Source: an uncultured Pelagibacteraceae bacterium (GTDB lineage Bacteria > Pseudomonadota > Alphaproteobacteria > Pelagibacterales > Pelagibacteraceae). From it: DNA of 62,464 nucleotides. The DNA is taken from NCBI GenBank assembly GCA_902596515.1, contig CACJUF010000006.1:1-62464 (forward strand), read 5' to 3'. This document shows, piece after piece, positions 52,805-60,977 of this stretch; position 1 is the first letter of the stretch; the number at the start of each line of letters is the position of its first letter. The position numbers were made by a program, and so were the translations under genes. The notes under the pieces are model-generated. The model ran no database searches and was not told the origin of the DNA. It saw only the letters and a list, made by a program, of their open reading frames with translations.

Positions 52805-54058
52805 ATGAGCTCAGAAACAAAACAAATCTTAACTACAGACGGAATACCCTTAGAGGTTAGTCTAAAAAAAGCGGAAAAAAAGAATAAGATCAAAGCTTTC
52901 TTGCTCGTTGCTCCTTTATTATTTTTTTTAATTATCACTTATGTTTTTCCAATAGGTGACATGTTGTTCAGAAGTGTTGATGATAAAATGGTAACACAAA
53001 TGTTACCCAAAACATTTAAAGCAATGGAAAACTGGGATGGTCAAGAGTTGCCAGATGAGGAAGTTTTTGCAGCATTTCATGAGGACTTTATAAAACTAGT
53101 TGTAGATAAACGAGAAGGTAAATTATCTACACAGTTAAATTACACTAAAAATGGATTTAAAAGTATTATTAAAAAATTAAGAAGAGCATCTAAAAAATTT
53201 GAAGAGGGAAACTATAAAGAACAAATAATGGCAGTACACAAAAGATGGGCTGATGTTGAGTACTGGAGAGCAATCCAAAGAAGAGCCCCTGAATTTACAG
53301 GTCAAAAATATTTAAAAGGAATGGATATGTATGTAAATGAGGAAGGGAAAATAGTAAGCGTTGAAGAAGATAGGAGAATTCACAGAGTATTATGGTTAAG
53401 AACTCTGGAGATTGCATTCTTTGTGACGGTCTTTTGTTTTTTGATGGCTTATCCAATAGCTCATTTGTTAGCTACTCTGCCAATGAAATATAGTAATTTA
53501 TTAATGATCTGCGTACTGTTACCGTTCTGGACTTCATTACTTGTAAGAACTGCCAGCTGGATGATTTTGTTACAACAACAAGGTATCGTAAATGATTTCT
53601 TTGTTGGAATAGGATTAGTAGCTGACGATAATAGGCCTGAGATGATGTATAATAAGACTGGAAGTTATGTTGCGATGACACAAATTCTGCTGCCATTTAT
53701 GGTGCTTCCGCTATACAGTGTAATGAAAACTATTTCACCAAGCTTAATGAGAGCTGGAAAATCGTTAGGCGGTACACCGTTTGTAGCATTTTGGAAAGTT
53801 TATTTCCCACTAACAATTCCTGGAATAGGAGCAGGTTGCTTATTAGTGTTCATTTTAGCGATTGGTTATTACATTACACCAGCCTTAGTTGGTGGAGCAT
53901 CTGGGACTTTAATCAGTAATCAGATCGCCTTTCATATGAAAAGTACCCTTGACTGGAGTTTTGCATCTGCAATGGGACTAATGCTGCTGAGTGGGGTATT
54001 GGTGATTTATTGGCTTTATAACAAAATAGTTGGAATTGATAACATTAAATTGGGATAA
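52805..54058 (+). CDS. potB: ABC transporter permease, PotB-like, with long periplasmic insert
   Basis: Inner-membrane permease, 417 residues against about 285 for E. coli PotB. The first membrane helix (about 30-50, 'AFLLVAPLLFFLIITYVFPI') is followed by a ~140-residue hydrophilic insert before the next helix near 200 ('IAFFVTVFCFLMAYPIAHLL'). The core then matches PotB: 'LMICVLLPFWTSLLVRTASW', the coupling EAA-like loop 'LMRAGKSLGGTPFVAFWKVY', and 'ITPALVGGASGTLISNQIAF'. Similar inserts occur in alphaproteobacterial homologues. No clear ribosome site, because a terminator fills the upstream bases. potC follows after 5 nt. Confidence 0.88.
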   Translation: MSSETKQILTTDGIPLEVSLKKAEKKNKIKAFLLVAPLLFFLIITYVFPIGDMLFRSVDDKMVTQMLPKTFKAMENWDGQELPDEEVFAAFHEDFIKLVVDKREGKLSTQLNYTKNGFKSIIKKLRRASKKFEEGNYKEQIMAVHKRWADVEYWRAIQRRAPEFTGQKYLKGMDMYVNEEGKIVSVEEDRRIHRVLWLRTLEIAFFVTVFCFLMAYPIAHLLATLPMKYSNLLMICVLLPFWTSLLVRTASWMILLQQQGIVNDFFVGIGLVADDNRPEMMYNKTGSYVAMTQILLPFMVLPLYSVMKTISPSLMRAGKSLGGTPFVAFWKVYFPLTIPGIGAGCLLVFILAIGYYITPALVGGASGTLISNQIAFHMKSTLDWSFASAMGLMLLSGVLVIYWLYNKIVGIDNIKLG

Positions 54059-54063
54059 TTAGG

Positions 54064-54918
54064 ATGGCATTACCAAAATATACTGAACCACATTATAGAA
54101 TTTGGCATTATATTTATCTAACAATTTGTGCCGCTGTTTTCTTTTTTCTAATTGCCCCTTTATTTGTAATCTTTCCATTATCTTTTAACGCAGAAGAATT
54201 TTTAAGTTTCTCTGATGGGATGAAAAGGCTTGATCCAGATGCTTTTTCTTTGAGATGGTATAAAGATATGATTTATGGAACTAAAAATCCTTGGGGATTA
54301 GCTGCTAAGAATAGTTTTATTATCGCAATTTTTGCAACAATAGGTTCAGTAATACTAGGAACAGTTGCTGCCTTAGGTTTGAGTAGTAGGCACATGCCTT
54401 ACAAAGGTTTGATAATGGCTGTTTTAATTTCTCCTATGATCGTACCTTTAATTATTTCAGGTGTTGCAATATTTTTCTTTATGGCAAAAGCTGGTTTGGC
54501 AGCAACCCATACAGGTATTGTTCTTGCCCATATTATTTTAGGAACACCATTTGTTGTTATCACGGTTACTGCTACACTCTCAGGATTTGATCACAGTGTA
54601 ACTAGAGCTGCTGCAAGTTTAGGTAGTGATCCAGTAAATACTTTTATGAAAATTACGTTGCCACTAATATTACCAGGAGTTATTTCAGGTGGATTATTTG
54701 CTTTTGTGACTTCATTTGATGAAGTTGTTGTTGTTTTATTTTTAGCAGGATTAGAAAATACAACTATTCCAATTCAAATGTGGACAGGTTTAAGAGAACA
54801 ATTAAGTCCAACAATTCTGGCAGTTGCGACTTGTTTAATTATACTATCAACATTAATACTAGTAACCGCTGAGCTTTTAAGAAGACGATCAGAGAGGCTT
54901 AGAGGGATTAATCGATAG
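54064..54918 (+). CDS. potC: ABC transporter permease, PotC-like
   Basis: Second inner-membrane permease, 284 residues with about six helices. 'PLFVIFPLSFNAEEFLSF' near the N-terminus, 'NSFIIAIFATIGSVILGTVA', 'ISPMIVPLIISGVAIFFFMA', and the coupling loop 'RAAASLGSDPVNTFMKITLP' followed by 'SFDEVVVVLFLAGLENTTIP' are standard PotC features. Normal length. It follows potB by 5 nt and precedes the hydroxyacyl-CoA dehydrogenase gene by 12 nt, so all are likely one transcript. Confidence 0.91.
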   Translation: MALPKYTEPHYRIWHYIYLTICAAVFFFLIAPLFVIFPLSFNAEEFLSFSDGMKRLDPDAFSLRWYKDMIYGTKNPWGLAAKNSFIIAIFATIGSVILGTVAALGLSSRHMPYKGLIMAVLISPMIVPLIISGVAIFFFMAKAGLAATHTGIVLAHIILGTPFVVITVTATLSGFDHSVTRAAASLGSDPVNTFMKITLPLILPGVISGGLFAFVTSFDEVVVVLFLAGLENTTIPIQMWTGLREQLSPTILAVATCLIILSTLILVTAELLRRRSERLRGINR

Positions 54919-54930
54919 TAAAATAATCAA

Positions 54931-57153
54931 ATGAAAATTAAGAATGTAGTAGTTATTGGATCAGGTACAATGGGTAGCGGTATAGCTGCTCATCTATGTA
55001 ATGCCAATATCCCTGTCACACTTTTAGATTTAAAAACTGAAATAAGTCAAAATGCTAGAGAACGAATTCACAAATCAAGACCACCTTTATTAATTGATAA
55101 AACCAAAATTGATAATATTAAAGTTGGAAATATATCTGATGATTTCAATGTAGTTAAAGATGCTGATTGGATTGTCGAGGCAGTGGTTGAGAGAATTGAT
55201 ATTAAACATCAAATTTATGATAAAATTTTTGAAAGCAGGAAAGATGGAGCAATAGTTTCCTCAAATACTTCTTCAATTCCAATTAAAGTTTTATCTCAAA
55301 ATTTAAATAAAGATCAAAAAAAAGATTTTTGTATTACCCATTTTTTTAATCCAGTTAGATATATGGGTCTTCTTGAAATAGTTAAGAATGAAGACAATGA
55401 TTTAAATAAAATCAATCAATTAAAAGAATTTTGTGAAGTTGAGTTAGGTAAAGGAGCAATCGTATGTAACGATACCCCTGGTTTCCTTGGAAATAGGGTA
55501 GGTGTGTACGCAATGCAAATTGCAATGACTGAAGCATTTAAGATGAAACTTTCTGTGGAAGAAGCAGATGCAATCTTTGGAAGACCTATGGGTATACCTA
55601 AAACAGGAGTTTTTGGATTATATGATTTGATTGGAATAGATTTAATGGCAGATGTTTTAAAAAGTTTTATCAAAGAACTTCCAAAATCTGATGAGTTCCA
55701 TGAGGTTGCCAAAGAAATTCCTCTAGTAAAAAAATTGATTGAAACTGGATATACGGGAAGAAAAGGCAAGGGCGGCTTCTATAGAATGAGGAAGACTGAT
55801 AGTGGAAAAATTATGGAAGCTATTAATCTTGAAACTGGCGAGTATTCAACAAGTCAAAAAATAGATATTAAGTCTGATAAAGTAGATTTAAAGGCTCTGA
55901 TTAATAGAAATGATAAGTATGGAGACTATGCTTGGTCAGTACTATCCAAGATAATAAAATATGCTTCATCACTAGTTCCTGGGATTACCAAAGAATTTAA
56001 TGACATAGACGAGGCAATGAGACTTGGATTTAATTGGGCGAAAGGACCTTTTGAGATGTTAGAAGAAATTGGTGTTAAAAATTTCTTTGATAAAGTTGAT
56101 GAATATAAAGGTAATAATTTTTTAGAAAACCTATCTAATTCTAAAGATGAAAATTTTTATGGTGAAAGGCAAAAATATACATCGATTGAAACTTTAGGTA
56201 AGATTAAAAAAACTGCCTCAAGTATTGATGGCAACAGTTCAGCTTCAATTTATAGATTTAAAGATTTTAATATTGTTGAGTTTACAACTAAAGCTAATGC
56301 ACTCGATTATGACTCAATGGATGCACTTAAAAAAGCAACTGATAAACCTTTAATAATAATTAATGAGAGTATGCAATTTTCTGCTGGCGTTAACCTGACC
56401 TATACTATGGAATTTGCTAATAAAAATGATTTTAAATCGATAGAGAAATTTATTAAATATTTTCAAGAAACTTGCAAACATCTTAAGTACTCTAAATACC
56501 CAGTTATATCTGCACCATCAGGATTAACTTTGGGAGGAGGTTTTGAAGTTTTAGTACAAAGTAATTTCGTAGCCTCACATACAAATATTGTAATCGGATT
56601 AGTAGAAACTATTGTTGGATTAATTCCAGCTGGAGGTGGATGTAAAGAAATGCTGGCTAGATGGTTAAATACTGAAGAGTCTAAGAAAGACCCAAAATAT
56701 GCACCCTTAAAAGTATTTGATATAATTGGCTATGGTAGAACAGCTACGTCTCCAGTTGAGGCAGAACCTTTGAAATACTTATTACCTGAAAATAAAAGAA
56801 TTATGAATAGAAATAGTTTGCTTGAGGTATCGAAAAAAATCTTAAATGAAAACAAGGACTTTAAAGCACCGAATGAGCTAACATTTAATTTACCTGGTAA
56901 AGCAGTTATTGATGATATGAACAAAATTTTAGAAAAACTTTACAATGATAAAGTTATATTGGATCATGGTTTGACTGTGGCAAAAGAATTAGCTCATGTT
57001 TTAAGTGGTGGTGAAACTACCAAAGACAAAACTCTTACAGAAGATGATTTGTTTAAATTGGAACTTGATGCTTTTATGAGATTAATCGAAACCAAACAAA
57101 CTCAAGACAGAATTAAACATACTCTTGCTACTGGTAAACCTTTGGTTAATTGA
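54931..57153 (+). CDS. 3-hydroxyacyl-CoA dehydrogenase / enoyl-CoA hydratase fusion (FadN-like)
   Basis: Bifunctional beta-oxidation enzyme, 740 residues. The NAD-binding dehydrogenase comes first: 'VVVIGSGTMGSGIAAHL' (6-22), 'SSNTSSIPIKVLSQ', 'THFFNPVRYMGLLEIV' with the catalytic His, 'DTPGFLGNRVG', then the dimerisation part. The crotonase domain follows from about residue 445: 'APSGLTLGGGFEVLVQS' and 'VETIVGLIPAGGGCKEMLAR'. This order is the reverse of FadB/FadJ and matches FadN. It sits 12 nt after potC, so may process a CoA intermediate of the imported compound, or be an unlinked passenger. Overlaps the cyclophilin gene by 8 nt tail to tail. Confidence 0.85.
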   Translation: MKIKNVVVIGSGTMGSGIAAHLCNANIPVTLLDLKTEISQNARERIHKSRPPLLIDKTKIDNIKVGNISDDFNVVKDADWIVEAVVERIDIKHQIYDKIFESRKDGAIVSSNTSSIPIKVLSQNLNKDQKKDFCITHFFNPVRYMGLLEIVKNEDNDLNKINQLKEFCEVELGKGAIVCNDTPGFLGNRVGVYAMQIAMTEAFKMKLSVEEADAIFGRPMGIPKTGVFGLYDLIGIDLMADVLKSFIKELPKSDEFHEVAKEIPLVKKLIETGYTGRKGKGGFYRMRKTDSGKIMEAINLETGEYSTSQKIDIKSDKVDLKALINRNDKYGDYAWSVLSKIIKYASSLVPGITKEFNDIDEAMRLGFNWAKGPFEMLEEIGVKNFFDKVDEYKGNNFLENLSNSKDENFYGERQKYTSIETLGKIKKTASSIDGNSSASIYRFKDFNIVEFTTKANALDYDSMDALKKATDKPLIIINESMQFSAGVNLTYTMEFANKNDFKSIEKFIKYFQETCKHLKYSKYPVISAPSGLTLGGGFEVLVQSNFVASHTNIVIGLVETIVGLIPAGGGCKEMLARWLNTEESKKDPKYAPLKVFDIIGYGRTATSPVEAEPLKYLLPENKRIMNRNSLLEVSKKILNENKDFKAPNELTFNLPGKAVIDDMNKILEKLYNDKVILDHGLTVAKELAHVLSGGETTKDKTLTEDDLFKLELDAFMRLIETKQTQDRIKHTLATGKPLVN

Positions 57154-57790
57154 ATAATCTAAGAGTATTTATAAAGTCAGGCCTTAAAACATATTCAGAT
57201 TTATTTAAATGTTTAATTTTTTCTAAAGCTTCTAGGCCAAATATTACTTTTCCGATGGGTGTGTATTCTCCTTCATACAAAGGTTCATCCTGAAGAATTA
57301 TAAAAAATTGGCTGTCCTCAGTATCATATTTTAAAGATCGAGCTAATCCTACACTTCCTTTGGTGTAGTTAAAATCCTTATCAACTTCAGATTTGATTGT
57401 ACCTAAACCAGATTTTCCAGTTCCAATTTTTCCATAATCAATGTTCCCTTTTTTTCCAAATTCTACATCACCAGCTTGTACAAGTTTATCTTTAATGACC
57501 CGATGAAATGCTACATCATCATAGGCATAAGATTTAATTAGTGTTTTAAATCTTTCTACTCCATTTGGAGATATTTCTGGATATAATTCTATTATTACAT
57601 TTCCACATTCAACGTTTAGAATTACTATGTTATTTGGATTTTCAAAATTAATTTTATTTGGGTCATAATTCTTAACAAATAAACATTTATCTTTTAGCAA
57701 AACAAAAGAGGTAATTGAAAATAAACCTAAAATTACAACAAATATAAATATTATTTTTTCAGATTTTGAAGCTTTTATCTTTTCAATCAT
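57146..57790 (-). CDS. Membrane-anchored peptidyl-prolyl cis-trans isomerase (cyclophilin)
   Basis: Proline isomerase, 214 residues. A hydrophobic anchor (about 13-33, 'IIFIFVVILGLFSITSFVLL') places a periplasmic cyclophilin domain after it: 'VILNVECGNVIIELYPEISP', 'DDVAFHRVIKDKLVQAGDVE', 'GSVGLARSLKYDTEDSQFFI' and 'YTPIGKVIFGLEALEKI'. The active-site Arg in 'FHRVI' and Gln in 'DSQFFI' are present. The order and length fit PpiA-like periplasmic enzymes. Its start overlaps the stop of the zincin gene by 4 nt. Confidence 0.88.
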   Translation of the reverse strand: MIEKIKASKSEKIIFIFVVILGLFSITSFVLLKDKCLFVKNYDPNKINFENPNNIVILNVECGNVIIELYPEISPNGVERFKTLIKSYAYDDVAFHRVIKDKLVQAGDVEFGKKGNIDYGKIGTGKSGLGTIKSEVDKDFNYTKGSVGLARSLKYDTEDSQFFIILQDEPLYEGEYTPIGKVIFGLEALEKIKHLNKSEYVLRPDFINTLRLFN

Positions 57791-58509
57791 AAAATAAAAT
57801 TTTCATCTATTTTTAAGAGTCCTTTTTTGATGAATTCAATCTTTTTTTGAAGAATAGGATCAACCGTTTCTGGTAAATTTCCATACATTAAATGAGAAAA
57901 TACTTCAGCCATATCCTCAGATGCGGTAGATTGTGAGTATTCAGTAATAAAACCAGCTGTTTTAGAATATGTTTCTAATCCTATTTTTTTAGTACACGTA
58001 GAACATTCTGCATAATTGAACTCTTTAGGATTAAAACTAGACCAAATTTTTTGGTTAAATATATCTTTGAAACTATCATTAATTATGTGGAACACTTCGT
58101 GATGTAACACTCTTTCAAAATATTTATCGTTAAATTTTATATCAACAATTAAAGTTTTCATTATATTATCAGGTATCCCAGCAGTATTGATACCTGAGAT
58201 CGATAAGTCTTCACACATAACAATGTATTTTAAATTTATTTTTTTTAAAAAGTTTTGAGAATATCTATTAAGATTTTTTTCAATAATCTTATATTTTTTA
58301 TCTAGGTCTTGTTTTGATGATTTGAAACAATTGATATTATTATCAACACCTATTGTAAATGCTTGTTTAGCATTCAAGTATCTTAATTTGTTTTCAGTTT
58401 TAAGATTATAAATCTCCAGGTTTGGAATTTTTATTAATTCGTAAATTGTATCTGCTTGGGTTGGAGTAATTAAAAATAAATACAATAAAATGAGCTTTAA
58501 TAATTTCAT
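57787..58509 (-). CDS. Secreted putative zinc metallopeptidase (HExxH)
   Basis: Unnamed 240-residue protein. A signal peptide 'MKLLKLILLYLFLITPTQA' (1-19) is followed by a mature domain with the zincin motif HEVFH (137-141) in 'RVLHHEVFHIINDSF' and a probable third ligand Glu in 'STASEDMAEVFSHLMYG' near residue 205, plus a CxxC pair in 'NYAECSTCTKK'. This arrangement (HExxH, then an acidic 'EDMAEVF' helix) resembles gluzincin-like putative metallopeptidases. It is coupled to a periplasmic cyclophilin, so both may act on envelope proteins. Substrate unknown. Confidence 0.75.
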   Translation of the reverse strand: MKLLKLILLYLFLITPTQADTIYELIKIPNLEIYNLKTENKLRYLNAKQAFTIGVDNNINCFKSSKQDLDKKYKIIEKNLNRYSQNFLKKINLKYIVMCEDLSISGINTAGIPDNIMKTLIVDIKFNDKYFERVLHHEVFHIINDSFKDIFNQKIWSSFNPKEFNYAECSTCTKKIGLETYSKTAGFITEYSQSTASEDMAEVFSHLMYGNLPETVDPILQKKIEFIKKGLLKIDENFIL

Positions 58510-58563
58510 AATTAGTATTATTGAAGATATTCCAATTTGTTAGAATGTGATAGAGTTTTTGTG

Positions 58564-59523
58564 ATGAAAAAAAAAAGAAGCAAAGAACCCATTCAACCAG
58601 TAAGTGGTACAAAGGTTCCAAGATTTGCTGGCCCATCAACTTTTGCTAGACTACCAGAATTAAGAGATGTTGAGTACTGCGATGTTGCAATCGTCGGAAT
58701 ACCATTCGATGCAGGCACAAGTTATAGACCTGGAGCAAGATTTGGTCCTCAAAGTATTAGACAAGCTTCAAGACATTTAAGAACAAATTATCATCCAAAT
58801 TATGATGTGGAGCCGTTTAAAGTTCAACAAGTTGCTGATGCAGGTGATATTACTTGTAATCCATTTAATATAGATGAAGCAATTAAGCAAATTGAGGAAG
58901 GAGCCTTGGATCTTCTTAAAAAAACTGGTGGTATAATTAGTTTAGGTGGAGATCATACAATTGCGTTTCCTTTATTAAAAGCAGTAAATAAAATTAATAA
59001 TGGTCCTGTTGCTTTAGTTCATTTTGATGCTCATCTTGATACTTGGGATACTTATTTTGGTGCGCCTTATACTCATGGAACACCTTTTAGAAGAGCACGT
59101 GAAGAAAATTTATTCATGGATGACGCCTCAATGCATGTTGGTATTAGAGGTCCATTGTATAGCAGAGAAGATCTTAAAAACGATGAAAGTTTTGGATTTA
59201 AGATAATTCATTGTGATGAGTTTCAAACTGAAGGTACTGATAAAATTGCTGAAAGAATAAAAAAAAGAGTAGGAGATAATCCATTATATTTATCAATTGA
59301 TATTGACGTTTTAGATCCTGCTTTTGCACCTGGCACTGGTACACCAGAAATAGCCGGCATGACCACTAGAGAAATGGTTAATGTTATTAGAGGCTTGTCT
59401 GGTATGAATTTAATCTCTGCAGATGTTGTCGAGGTATCACCTGCTTATGATCATGCTGAGGTGACATCACTTGCAGCTGCTACTATAGTTTATGAGTTAA
59501 CAAATCTATTTGCAAAAAAGTAA
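58564..59523 (+). CDS. speB: Agmatinase-family ureohydrolase
   Basis: Manganese enzyme that hydrolyses a guanidino group to urea. From the ATG at 58564 it is 319 residues: His131 in 'SLGGDHTIAFPLL', Asp155, His157 and Asp159 in 'VHFDAHLDTWDTYFG', then 'SIDIDVLDPAFAPGTGTPEI' with the last two aspartates. All six metal ligands are present. An in-frame ATG at 58537 would add nine residues but lies in the promoter gap to the divergent zincin gene. The subfamily (agmatinase, guanidinobutyrase, guanidinopropionase) is not clear; neighbours (importer, aldehyde dehydrogenase) fit agmatine/putrescine or guanidinobutyrate catabolism. Confidence 0.88.
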   Translation: MKKKRSKEPIQPVSGTKVPRFAGPSTFARLPELRDVEYCDVAIVGIPFDAGTSYRPGARFGPQSIRQASRHLRTNYHPNYDVEPFKVQQVADAGDITCNPFNIDEAIKQIEEGALDLLKKTGGIISLGGDHTIAFPLLKAVNKINNGPVALVHFDAHLDTWDTYFGAPYTHGTPFRRAREENLFMDDASMHVGIRGPLYSREDLKNDESFGFKIIHCDEFQTEGTDKIAERIKKRVGDNPLYLSIDIDVLDPAFAPGTGTPEIAGMTTREMVNVIRGLSGMNLISADVVEVSPAYDHAEVTSLAAATIVYELTNLFAKK

Positions 59524-59543
59524 AGAAAGGTTAGGAGTCTCCA

Positions 59544-60977
59544 ATGGAAAATAAAAAAAATTTTTATATTAATGGCAAATGGGTAACACCAAAAAGCAAA
59601 GAAGAAATTAAAGTAATTGATCCTGCAACAGAAGAAAATTGTGCAGTTATAACACTAGGCAACAAAGATGATGTAAACGATGCCGTGAATGCTGCCAAAA
59701 AAGCTTACAGTTCGTGGGCGTTTTCAGCAAAAGAGGAGAGAATAAAATTATTAGAAAAACTTTACGAAAATTATAAGAAAAGATGGGCAGATATTGCAAA
59801 TGCGATTACAATAGAGATGGGAGCACCAAAAGATTTTGCAACAAAACTTCAAGCTGGCACAGGTGCTGCACATTTAAAATCATTTATAAGATATTTAAAA
59901 AATTTTGAATTTGAAAAACCATTAGGAGAACATGCGCCTAACCAAAGACTTATTTATGAACCAAAAGGTGTATGTGCATTAATCACACCGTGGAATTGGC
60001 CAATGAATCAGGTTTGTTTAAAAGTAATGCCTGCAATAGCATCTGGCTGCACTATGGTTTTAAAACCATCTGAACTAGCTCCGTTATCATCAATGATATT
60101 AGCTGAGCTTATTGATGAGACTAAAATTCCAGCAGGTGTGTTTAATTTAGTTAATGGTGATGGAGCAACAACTGGCGATGCATTAACAAGTCATCCTGAT
60201 GTTAATATGATTTCATTTACTGGATCAACTAGAGCAGGTGCATTAATTTCCCAAAATGCTGCGAAAGATTTTAAAAGAGTAAGTTTAGAACTTGGAGGCA
60301 AAGGTGCAAATATAATATTTAAAGATGCTGATCCAGATGCAATAGAAAGAGGTGCTTTGAGATGTTTTAGAAACTCAGGCCAGTCATGTAATGCACCCAC
60401 AAGAATGCTAGTTGAAAAATCAATGTATAATGATGCTGTTGAAAGATTAAAGAAGTATACAGAAAATTTTGAGGTTGGTGATCCAAAAAAAGAGGGAGAG
60501 CATATAGGCCCAGTTATTTCTGAAACTCAATATAACAAGATACAAACTTTAATTAAGAAGGGTATTGACGAGGGAGCTAAATTAGTAGCTGGAGGCCCAG
60601 GCAAGCCAGATGGAATAGAAAAAGGTTATTTTGTAAAGCCTACTGTATTTGCTGATGTTAATAATAAAATGGAAATAGCAAGAACAGAAATATTTGGTCC
60701 AGTTTTATCTGTAATGCCTTTTGAAACGGAGGAAGAAGCTATTGAAATTGCAAACGATACTCCCTACGGATTAACAAACTACATTCAAACCAAAGATAAA
60801 GAAAAAGTAAAGAGAGTTGCTAGAAAACTTAGATCGGGGATGGTTGATGTTAATGGTGCTGGTATTGCTGTTGATGCGCCTTTTGGTGGATTTAAACATT
60901 CGGGGATTGGTAGAGAAGCTGGCGAACATGGTCTAGAAGAGTTTCTAGAGGTTAAATCTGTAGGTGGATGGAGTTAA
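59544..60977 (+). CDS. NAD(P)-dependent aldehyde dehydrogenase
   Basis: Oxidises an aldehyde to the acid, 477 residues. The cofactor motif 'ITPWNWPMNQVCLKVMPAIA', 'FTGSTRAGALISQNAA', catalytic Glu in 'VSLELGGKGANIIFKDAD' and catalytic Cys in 'FRNSGQSCNAPTRML' are present; 'EIFGPVLSVMPF' and 'PFGGFKHSGIGREAGEHGLE' close the fold. It follows the ureohydrolase by 20 nt with a weak AGGTTAGGAG ribosome site, so the pair may oxidise aminobutyraldehyde or guanidinobutyraldehyde. Substrate specificity cannot be read. It converges on the ArgE-type gene in a TTAA overlap. Confidence 0.9.
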   Translation: MENKKNFYINGKWVTPKSKEEIKVIDPATEENCAVITLGNKDDVNDAVNAAKKAYSSWAFSAKEERIKLLEKLYENYKKRWADIANAITIEMGAPKDFATKLQAGTGAAHLKSFIRYLKNFEFEKPLGEHAPNQRLIYEPKGVCALITPWNWPMNQVCLKVMPAIASGCTMVLKPSELAPLSSMILAELIDETKIPAGVFNLVNGDGATTGDALTSHPDVNMISFTGSTRAGALISQNAAKDFKRVSLELGGKGANIIFKDADPDAIERGALRCFRNSGQSCNAPTRMLVEKSMYNDAVERLKKYTENFEVGDPKKEGEHIGPVISETQYNKIQTLIKKGIDEGAKLVAGGPGKPDGIEKGYFVKPTVFADVNNKMEIARTEIFGPVLSVMPFETEEEAIEIANDTPYGLTNYIQTKDKEKVKRVARKLRSGMVDVNGAGIAVDAPFGGFKHSGIGREAGEHGLEEFLEVKSVGGWS

